Positions 46,103 to 55,600 of a stretch of DNA of 64,000 nucleotides are shown piece after piece. Position 1 is the stretch's first letter. The number at the start of each line of letters is the position of its first letter. Both the position numbers and the translations under genes were made by a program. The notes under the pieces are model-generated. The model did no database searches. It was given only the letters and a program-made list of their open reading frames with translations, and had not been told where the DNA came from. Origin of the DNA: Scatosoma sp045127595 (GTDB lineage Bacteria; Bacillota; Clostridia; Christensenellales; Borkfalkiaceae); the NCBI GenBank assembly GCA_045127595.1, contig JBGVQS010000013.1, forward strand, positions 62,001 through 126,000, read 5' to 3'.

Positions 46103-47644
46103 TCAAGCCTTTGCCGCCAAGAATGCGTTAAGCTGCGTTTGTTTTGCTTCGATAACGTCGCTTACGTACGATTTCATTTCATTGTTCATTTCCGAAATCA
46201 GTTGCTCGTTCGTCTTGCTCGAAGTATACGTTCCCTTCAAGAACATATTGATATAACGCTGTGCGATAAGAGAAGCGTTATCCAAATCGCTTTCTAAATC
46301 ACGGGTAGGAACGAATGCAAAACCGTATGCAGGAGAATATGCCGCATTATTATTGATTGCCTTTACTTCTTCTACCCAAGTATCCGAATAGCCGCGCTTT
46401 CTGAATGCGTTGAATTCCGTACCGTATGCCCAGTCAGCCATGGGTTTATACTTACTTTCTTTGATATAGCTCATGTATTGATATTCTTGATCGTTTTCGT
46501 CATAAGCGGTCTTCCAGGTATATTCAAGCCCTTCTTCGCCGACTGCAAGCAAGTTGAACAAATCCTTATCCGTGTACAAAAGATTGATGAATTGCAAGCA
46601 TTTGTCTACCTTTTTACTTCTTACGTTGATCGCCGTCATGGACGAGGTTACGTTTACCGTAGACATCAAAGGCGTACCGAAACGGAACTGTACGAAATCT
46701 CTGCCGACGCTGTTAAACAACGCAGCTTCGGAGGAGTACGGATAATACGTACCAACCATACGAACGCGTTGGTTGCTCGTTACAGGAAGTCTGTCTTGAT
46801 CCTTATCAATCCAGCCTTTTTCGTGCATTTCACGGCAGAAATCTGCAAATTCCTTGAAATATTCCGATTCGTACTGATTGATAACCGTCGTTTTGCCGTC
46901 TACCGCTTCGATAATACCGGGATAGTAGGAGTTCGAACCCAAGGAGTCCAAACCATGGCTCTGCATAATAAATTCATTCCAGCCATCCCCTAAAATCAAC
47001 GTCGTGGAAGGCACTTTGCCGTCCTTGGAAATGGTCGTATCGCTTTCGATATATTCCATCGCCATACGGATAACTTGGCGGTAATCCCAACCGTTTTCGT
47101 CGATTTTTTCCTGCGTAAGACCAAGCTTTTCTACAACGTACTTATCAATTGCCAAGCCCGTACTGCGCGCAAAGAGCTGTTCGTTGATAACGCCGTAAAT
47201 CTTCCCGTCTACCTTTGCCGCTTCCCAAACCTTGGGATCCATGGATTTGTATACGTCGGGAGCATATTTAGGCAAATCTTCCGTAATGTCCGCATAATAT
47301 CCGTCCGCTGCCGCTTCCGAATAAGGGAAACCTGTTAAAAGCGAACCTGCCCAGCACATATCGAACGAATCGCCTGCGCCGTAGCTAAGTAATACTTTAT
47401 TTGCATATTCGGTATAGCCATAGGGAATGAAATCTACGTGGAAACCAAGTTTTTCGTAAACAATATCGTCCACTTTGCCGTAAATACGGTATGCTTCGTC
47501 CAACGAACCGCCGCCCGTGTATACGATATATCTAACCGTATCCATATCATCTTTTTTACCGCCGCAAGACGCGAAAGTAAACGTGCTGCAAGCCATCGAA
47601 GCAAGCAAAAGTCCCGTTGCAATTTTAGATGTAAGCTTTTTCAT
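46103..47644 (-). CDS. Sugar ABC transporter solute-binding lipoprotein (LplA-like)
   Basis: A 513-residue extracellular binding protein of family 1. The lipobox is FASC, followed by GGKKDD, so Cys near residue 27 anchors it to the membrane. The body has the usual two-lobe pattern: YGAGDSFDMCWAG near the first lobe, WEAAKVDGKIYGVINEQ as the hinge region, and late aromatic residues. Relatives serving LplB/LplC-type permeases bind oligosaccharides such as pectin- or glucan-derived chains. I choose ATG 47644 with GGAGG eight bases upstream; an in-frame TTG five codons earlier lacks an RBS. It lies downstream of both permease genes. Confidence 0.93.
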   Translation of the reverse strand: MKKLTSKIATGLLLASMACSTFTFASCGGKKDDMDTVRYIVYTGGGSLDEAYRIYGKVDDIVYEKLGFHVDFIPYGYTEYANKVLLSYGAGDSFDMCWAGSLLTGFPYSEAAADGYYADITEDLPKYAPDVYKSMDPKVWEAAKVDGKIYGVINEQLFARSTGLAIDKYVVEKLGLTQEKIDENGWDYRQVIRMAMEYIESDTTISKDGKVPSTTLILGDGWNEFIMQSHGLDSLGSNSYYPGIIEAVDGKTTVINQYESEYFKEFADFCREMHEKGWIDKDQDRLPVTSNQRVRMVGTYYPYSSEAALFNSVGRDFVQFRFGTPLMSTVNVTSSMTAINVRSKKVDKCLQFINLLYTDKDLFNLLAVGEEGLEYTWKTAYDENDQEYQYMSYIKESKYKPMADWAYGTEFNAFRKRGYSDTWVEEVKAINNNAAYSPAYGFAFVPTRDLESDLDNASLIAQRYINMFLKGTYTSSKTNEQLISEMNNEMKSYVSDVIEAKQTQLNAFLAAKA

Positions 47645-47687
47645 TTTTTTATCCTCCAAATGATTTATGATTTTTAATGTGATAAGA

Positions 47688-48587
47688 TCAACCCTTTACC
47701 GCGCCGACCGTCATACCCTTTACGATATATTTCTGCAAATACAGGAACACGAACATAATGGGCATCGTACCGATAATACAGTTTGCCATAATGGTGGGAT
47801 ACAAGCTGTTTGCGCTCATATTCGATTGAGAATCTTGAATAATGACCTTGATATTCATTTCAAGCTTCGCCATCAGGTATTGTATCGTGTATAAATGGGT
47901 GCTGAATTGATTGATATACAGGTACGGCGTACCCCAGTCGTTCCAATAGCTAAGCGCCATCAAGATAGAACAGGTTGCAAGTGCAGGCATCGACAACGGC
48001 AAGGTAATCGTCAAGAATTCACGGAAAACCGAGCAGCCGTCAATCTTTGCGCTTTCCCCGATTTCTCTGGGAATATCGCTGAAAAATGTTCTAAGCAAGA
48101 TAATGTTAAACGTCGTACCGATTTGGGGAATGATCAAAACCCACATCGTATCGTACCAGTTCAAGAATTGCGTAATCAAAATGTACGTAGGAACTAACCC
48201 GGGCGAGAAGAGCATTGTTAAAAGCAACAACGGCGTAATCCAATTTTTATACGCAAAATCATATTTTGAAAGAGGGAATGCAATCATTGCGCTCAAAAAC
48301 AGGTTCAACAGCGTACCCGAAACGGTTACGATAATACTGTTTAAATAGGAGCGGAACAACAAACTACCCGATTCAAGTATAGCATATTTATATGCTGTAA
48401 GCGATATTGCCTTGGGAACGAGCGAGAATTTAAACGTCTCGTCTTCGGCAACAGCCGTAAAGGAAGTGGAAACTACGATCAGGATAGGCAGCAAGCAATA
48501 CAGCGAAAACAATGCCATCCAAAGGAAGTTACACACGTCGAAGCCGCTAATTTTCTTTATTTTACGAGGTTCTTTTACGTTTTCCAT
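47688..48587 (-). CDS. Sugar ABC transporter permease, LplC/YtcP type
   Basis: The 299-residue inner-membrane permease has six membrane helices. The EAA loop reads ESAKIDGCSVFREFLTITLPLSMP, which contacts the ATPase. An N-terminal segment, FLWMALFSLYCLLPILIVVSTSF, is typical of the MalG-like half of carbohydrate importers. It pairs with the LplB-like permease, whose gene ends 13 bases upstream, and with the lipoprotein made from the next gene. No ATPase gene is in the operon; relatives use a shared MsmX-type ATPase encoded elsewhere. Confidence 0.93.
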   Translation of the reverse strand: MENVKEPRKIKKISGFDVCNFLWMALFSLYCLLPILIVVSTSFTAVAEDETFKFSLVPKAISLTAYKYAILESGSLLFRSYLNSIIVTVSGTLLNLFLSAMIAFPLSKYDFAYKNWITPLLLLTMLFSPGLVPTYILITQFLNWYDTMWVLIIPQIGTTFNIILLRTFFSDIPREIGESAKIDGCSVFREFLTITLPLSMPALATCSILMALSYWNDWGTPYLYINQFSTHLYTIQYLMAKLEMNIKVIIQDSQSNMSANSLYPTIMANCIIGTMPIMFVFLYLQKYIVKGMTVGAVKG

Positions 48588-48600
48588 AATTGTCCCCTCC

Positions 48601-49617
48601 TTAAATAAACGCCGACTCTTCGTCGAGCTTCTTGACGATCCAGTTGGTAAACAACATAATGACCGTACCGATAAGCGACTGAATCAACCCGAACGCCGTA
48701 CCCTTTGCAAAGTCCGTTTTACCGTTGATACCGTTTACCAAACGATAAATACGAACGTCGAGCACTTCGACTGATTTTTCAAGTTCCAGTGTAATTCCGT
48801 GTTCAAATTTAGGCAAGAACCAGAACATACCGAAGTCGGATTTTACAATACCGCCCATCGACATGATCAACTGAATTGCAACGATTTTTCTAAGGTGCGG
48901 CACTTCGATATACCACATGCGCTGCAAACGGCTAGCCCCGTCGAGTTCCGCCGCTTCCATAATGCCCGTATCCAAGCTTTGCAACGCGGCGTAATCGAGA
49001 ATGACCGCATAGCCCTGCCCTTTCCAAATATTCCAAAGCAGGAATATTAAGGGCCACCAGCCCGTCAATTCAGCGGAATAGAAATCGATCGGCTTTACGC
49101 CAAAATATCCCAAGAACGTATTGATTACCCCGTCCGTATCCATCATGCCCCAGCTGCAATATTGCGCAACCGACCACGAAATCAAATAGGGAATAAACCA
49201 AATCGTTTGGAAAATCTTGGTAGCGCTTCTGTTGTGCATTTCGTTCATAAACAACGCCATGACCGCCGTCATCGGCGTGCCAAGGAAAATGAACATCAGG
49301 TTAAAGCCCACCGTATTTTTGATGATCTGCCAAATCTCACCGCTTTCAAAGAAGTATTTGAAGTTATCCAAACCAACCCATTCGTTATGATCCCCGAACA
49401 GCGGCGGAAATTTATAATCCTGAAACGCCATTACGATCCAAAGCAACGGCACAACCGAGAATATAATCGTTTTAATCACGATAGGCATACACATCAATAT
49501 GTAGCTCGAATTTCGGTAAAGTCTTTGCACTTTTTTATGCATTTTACCTTTTCGAGGGAATTGACTGCCCGCGCTTTTAACTTCTTGTTGCGGTGTTTCT
49601 TTTGCTAATTCACTCAT
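48601..49617 (-). CDS. Sugar ABC transporter permease, LplB/YteP type
   Basis: A 338-residue permease with six helices and a longer polar N-terminus (about 30 residues, Gln/Lys-rich). The EAA loop is EAAELDGASRLQRMWYIEVPHLRKI. The segment VGLDNFKYFFES before the transmembrane core is typical of the LplB/YteP group, which imports oligosaccharides such as rhamnogalacturonan products in Bacillus. It forms the heterodimer with the 299-residue permease. Its gene follows the 2896-residue surface protein gene by 30 bases with GAGAGGG as RBS, so surface capture and import are made from the same transcript. Confidence 0.93.
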   Translation of the reverse strand: MSELAKETPQQEVKSAGSQFPRKGKMHKKVQRLYRNSSYILMCMPIVIKTIIFSVVPLLWIVMAFQDYKFPPLFGDHNEWVGLDNFKYFFESGEIWQIIKNTVGFNLMFIFLGTPMTAVMALFMNEMHNRSATKIFQTIWFIPYLISWSVAQYCSWGMMDTDGVINTFLGYFGVKPIDFYSAELTGWWPLIFLLWNIWKGQGYAVILDYAALQSLDTGIMEAAELDGASRLQRMWYIEVPHLRKIVAIQLIMSMGGIVKSDFGMFWFLPKFEHGITLELEKSVEVLDVRIYRLVNGINGKTDFAKGTAFGLIQSLIGTVIMLFTNWIVKKLDEESAFI

Positions 49618-49647
49618 TTCTTGCCCTCTCTAATTTATTTCTGTCTT

Positions 49648-52600
49648 TTAGATAATCGCAATTTCAGCAACGGAAAGCTGTCCGCCGCCTACTTTTTCAA
49701 TTCTGAATCCGTTAAACGTCGTATTGCCGTAACCGAGCGATTCCATATCCAAAATCAGCATACCGAAGTTGGTATACGCTTGCGCGTCGCCGCTTTCGTA
49801 TAAGGTAACTTCTCCGCCCGCCGCCGTAATACCGACAATGCGAATATTCTTTCTGTATTCGGCTTCTTCTTCGTCCGTTTCCATACGGTCGTAAAGGATA
49901 AACGTATCGATCGTCATACCTTTGACCTTCAACGTAAAGGTAATGCTTGCCGCTTCGTCGTCTTCCGCCGATTCCCAAGCCGTATAATACAAACCGTCTT
50001 TTGCATAAGCGCTCGTTCCAGAAGTGCTTGTAACCGAACCGATCGTCTTTTTGCTTACGTCGAGCTTCGTGTACCAAGTGTTGGGATTAGAAACGTCAAT
50101 GTAGCCGTCAAATTGAGCAAGATCGCTCGCTACGTCTACGTTCATTGCCGTGTACAAACGGTTGGAATTATTCACCTGCACGTTTGCGGAAGAACCTGCG
50201 TACGCGCTCGTCGTAAAGGTAATTTCGCTGTCCGACCAAGCGATTACGTCGCCGCTTATTACCTGTACTCCGTTCACCGTCAAGCTTCCGTCGTAGCTTT
50301 CACCAAAGCCCGCGCCGTATACGGTCAAGGTATTTTCATCAAGCATATGCGCACCGAACAAAATCGTTTCCGTCGGGATCAGCGAGAAACCGCTTGCCCC
50401 AGCGCCCGATACGTCGTCTGCCGTTACGCCGTTCGACATATTGATGCTCGATACCTCGTCTTGCGTCAATCCGTCAATCGTGAAATAATACTTGGAATGA
50501 ACCGCATTGTTAGGAACTTTTACCGCGTTGCAGAATTCGTATTTTTGGTTTTCAATATCGTCCGCAATATAGTTATTTTCGACTACTATGGGATTGCTTT
50601 CGGTAGAACCGCCCGCCGCGGTATCCAAATAAATACCTGCGTTTGCCCACCAATACTGTTCCGTTTCCTCATCATCTCGAAGATCTACGGGGTATTTATA
50701 AACGCCGTTATAGAAATTCGCGATATAGTTTCCCGAAACGAGCGTATTCGGCTGACAGCCTACAAGATAAATCCCGCCGCCGTCGTTCATGGTCGTCATG
50801 ACGTTCGTAATGCGATTATTTAAAATTTCATTGTTTTCAAGGTATGCGCCTTCGGGGATATATTCCCAGCCCCAACCAAGGCTGATACCCGTATACGCTA
50901 CGTTATTGATTGTGTTTTGGTTAATCTTACTGTTTGCCGCATAGGTATAAACGACTGCACAGCTACCGTATTCCTGCCAACCGATTTCCGTAAAGTAATT
51001 GTTTACGGTGTATACGTCGGTATTGATTACAGAATTATCCGCCGCATAAATTGCATCAAACGCACCTACGTCCATATTGAGCGTACCGACCAAAACGCCG
51101 TTGCCGCCAACCGTGCGGAACAGGTTGTTTTCGATCGTAACGTTCGACGTGCCTTGCAGGAAATCCAACGCGCCCGCGCCCGTGCACGCGAATACATTAT
51201 TTATAAAGGTAATATTATCGACAAATTCCGCTTCGATTGCAGAGTTCGTTCTGCCGTTGAGCATACCGCCCACGTTCGCATATTCAAACGCGTTGTTTGC
51301 GTTTGCCTGACCGCCGATTTTACCGTCTACGCTTTTATTTGCCGTGTACATGAAATTCACGCCGTCAAAGGTAACGTTCGTAACCAATTCCCCCGAAGCG
51401 CCTTTCAAAGCAACGAGCGTTTCCGTTACGGGAATACGTACGGTCGTGTTTTCAAGCGTTTGGTTATCATACGGCAAATAATAAATCTTTTGCGCGCTTT
51501 CGTCATAGAACCATTCCCCTTGCGCGTTTAAAAACGCCTTGGAGTTCTCAAAATGGTAGGACGTTCTAGGAGAAATTTCCAAATCACGCACAAATACGAC
51601 GTTGTCTACGTCCGCAAAACGAAGATCCGTCAATGCCAACCCCGTCGAAAGCGTCTTGTTCGACAGGCTCTTTACTCGAAGATAGGATTCCGCCCATTGA
51701 ATACTCGTAACCATTACGCTGTTTTGTAAATCCGCCGCCGTGAAGCCGTTCAAATCGTCCGTGAAGACGGAAATCGTGCGTAAGGTTTCGTCCGCGTTAA
51801 ACAAGCGGAGCTCCTGCCCGGCGTCGGGATATCTCGCCCGAACACCGTAGGAATTGTTGATATAAAGCTGATTGATTTTTTCGCTGTAAGGGATTTCCCA
51901 AACTCTGCCGAGCGTTCCGTCCGTCTTTTCAACGATCGTGCCGTTGTCCACCACTTTCGAACCGCTGAGCGTCGCGCCGTTCTTGGTCAAACTCTTTACC
52001 GTTACGTTGCTGCCAAGCGTCGCCGTCGAAGAAAGGGTATATTCGCCGTCGTCAAGCAAAATCAAAGCATCCGAGCTGCCCTGCGTCAGTTCCGCCGCTT
52101 TTTCAAACGTCTTAACCGCTTTTTCTAACGTAGTACCGTCGTTGTTATCGTTTCCGTCTACCGAAACGTATACCGCCTTTTCAACAAGGAAGCTTTGCAA
52201 AATATTGAGCTGTTCTTCCGTGTAAGGGCTGTAATCCCCGTCCGCCGTCAAATACAAGTACTTGGTTTCGCCAATTTGCGTAACCGTATCGCTTCTATCT
52301 TCGTACGCCATCTTCGCAACGTTCGCTACCGAACGGGAAACGCCTTCCGAATAGAACGCAAGCTCGTAACCGTCGAAATAGGTTACTTTGATATATCCTC
52401 TTGCCGCAAACAGCCAATCGTAATGGCTGGGCTTCACGTTGACGATAACGCCCGTATACGTGTACGCGCCGTTTTCAAACTTGCCGACCTTGGAAACGAT
52501 ATTCAAATGCGTGTATGCGTTGTTGTAATAGAGCCCAGAATAATCTCCGTCCACTACCACGTCTTCCGCTTTCGCAATCAACGTACCGATTTGCACAACG

Positions 52601-55600
52601 CCAAGCTCCGTCAAGTACTCGTACGCGCCTTCGTCCAACTTTGAAGTGAAACGCATACCCGTAGGCGTGCTCAAACGAATAGATCCGCCCTCAACCATCG
52701 TCAACTGCGCATAAATCGCAATCAAATCACTATTTTCAGTAACCGAAATTTCGTTGGTCGAACGGTAAACTCTGCCGCCGTAGTAATACCCGATAAACTG
52801 AATCGTTCCGTCGTTGTCGCGTTCAGGCAGCGTGTAATAGCCCGTAGCTTCCACCGTTTCTATCGCTACGCCGTAAATATTTTTTACCGTAAGCATATAA
52901 GCGGAAAGCGCGGAAATGCTGAAATCGTCTACGTACGTATTTACGTCCGTCGCCTGCATCAGCAAGTATGCCTTTTGCGTAGGAATCGCCGTCGTCAATA
53001 CGTAATTGTAAGAAATGCCGTCTACCGCAATCGAGATATTGCCGTTCAAAACGGTAATTCTAACTTCGTGCAAGGAATTATCGATCAAATTCACGCCAAC
53101 GTCCGCGATCCAATCGTTTCTGCCAAGGCTGCTGCCAAGCCAAAGGGTTTCCCCAAAAGCAAAGCTCTTGCCCGCGCCCACGCTGTTTGCCGTAGGTTCA
53201 GCAAAGAACCCGATATTGAACGTACCCGACAAATAGACGTTAAAACGAATATCCCAGTTTTGCGTTAAATCAAGCTTATAGAAAGTCTGTACGGTGGAAT
53301 CCACGCCGTAAGGCAGGTATTTGCCGTCCGCAACCGACCAACCGTTATTATAATAAGTAGTAAAGATCTTCGAAGATACTTCTTCCGAGAAATCGAGCGT
53401 AACTTCGCCGAGCGTCGTTTCCGATCCGCTAATTGTCAAGTTATCGATATAGCTTTCCGTCCCGACTGCGCGGAGTACGAAATACGCGCTATCCGAAGGA
53501 ATATCTGCCGTGAAAGAAAAGGCTACGCCGTCAAGATAATAAGCAACCTTACCTTCTTTAACGATCATCAACAAGTTATGCGCCTTTCCGTCCATGGGAT
53601 TTTGCGCAACACCGCCGATATACGAACCGCCGCAATCCACGTAGGTATCTACGCCGATGGTTGTTTTGTCATTATAGGGCAAGTGAATAAACAATCCGTT
53701 CCCCCACATATTTTCTGCCGCCGTGTCCAAGAACCCGATGTCAAAGGTCGCCGCCGTCGAATAGAAATCAAGGGAGATATATTTCGTGCCCGTCAAATCG
53801 ATAGGCAATACGCTGCGAACAGCCGAAGCGTTGTACATCGCGCCTGCTTGTGCGGGCGCATATTTCCCGTCCGTAACCGTCCAGCCATCAAGCGCAAGCG
53901 CAACGAAATTGTCGCTATCCGCGCTATCTTCAAAGCCAAGGGAAAGTTCTTCCAAATAAGTAATAGGCGCAACGTATTCGATATCCGAATCGCTGACAAT
54001 CAAATTGTCGATATAGCTCGTTTTGCCAACCGCACGGAAGACGATAAACGCCTGTTCCGCAGGAACGTCCGCTTTGCTTTCAGAAAGCAAAACGCCGTCG
54101 AGATAATAGGAAACTTCGCCGTCAACGATTGCAATTTTCAAATTATGCGCTTTGCCGTCAAGCACGTTTACGGTCGAACCGAATTTATACGTACCCGCCG
54201 TACAGTCCACGTTCGTCGTTACGCCGATCGTGCCGTCAGAATAGGGCAAGTGGATAAACAATCCGTTCCCCCAAAGGCTTGATGCCGCCGCGTCCAAAAG
54301 ACCCACGTCGAAGGTTGCCGCCGTCGAATAGAAATCAAAGGAAATGTATTTCGTTCCCGTCAAGGAAATTCTTTGCGAAACTTTCGTTGCCGAAGCGTTG
54401 AACAATTCCCCTGCTTGCGTAGGATAATATCTACCGTTTTCGACCGTCCAACCGCCGTTTGCAAGTTCGCTGAAATATTCGCTCTGTGCAGAATTTGCAA
54501 AATCGAGCGAAAGTTCGTCCAAAATATCGTCCGCGATCACGAAATTATCTACGTAGGTATTCGTGCTCTTACTCTGCATCAAAATGTATGCTTCGTCCGC
54601 AGGGATCGCCGCCTTTAAGGTATCGTATGCTACGCCGTCCACCGCAATCGACAAATAACCGTTTTCTACCGTGAACACTACCGTATGTACGCTGCCGTCA
54701 TAAAGATTTATCCCTACGTCCGCAACCCAATTATTTTTGCTGAACGCGGAATCTTTCCAAAGCGTTGAAGCGAACGAATAGTTTACGCCGCTACCCGCTT
54801 TCGTATTTGCTTCCACGTCCGCAGTCGGGAAGAAACCAAAGTTAAACTGTCTCGCAGCATCTTCTACGTCTTCCGCAGCAAGATATACGTTAAAGGAAAT
54901 TTCTTTCTTTTCCGTCAAGGAAATCTTCTTTATACTGCTTACGGAAGCCCATTCCCCATTCGCTTTATATACGCCGCCAACAGCCGACCAACCCGCGCTC
55001 GCGCTGTACGCCGCGAATACTTCGTCCGCCGCATTGTCCGAGAAATCAAGGGAAACGTCCCCCAAAGGTTCTTCGGGGATAGGCGTTGCGGTAAATTGCG
55101 CAACGTATTCAGCCGCGCCTGTTGCTACCGTAATTTCTTTATCCCAACCTGCAAAGGTATAGGTGTTTTCTTCGTCTGCCTCTTTCGTAGGCGTTTCGCT
55201 TGCATATACGGGAAGCGTGTTTTCTTCCACTTCGCTCGTTTGCAATACCGTGCCGTCCCAGTTTTTAAAGGTTACCGTGTACAGCGTAGGCAAAATTTCT
55301 TCTACCGCGTAATTTTGAATATACGTTTCCGTAGAAGTGCCTTGGAACAAAAGATATACGCTATCTTCCGCCAAAGTAAGCGTGTACGGAATGCCGTTCG
55401 TCAAGAATACGGGCGCTTCGTTATCCACCGTAAGCGTAACCACTTTATCTTCCATGGTCAAGCATACGCTATGCAAACCGTCGGTGAAATAATCGTTCAC
55501 CGCTTCACTTGCCCAACCGTTTCTACCGAAGTTGGTGCTTACCCAAATGGTCGAACCGAACGAAAGGGTTAAACCTGTGTTTGCTTGCGCGTTCGTTTGT

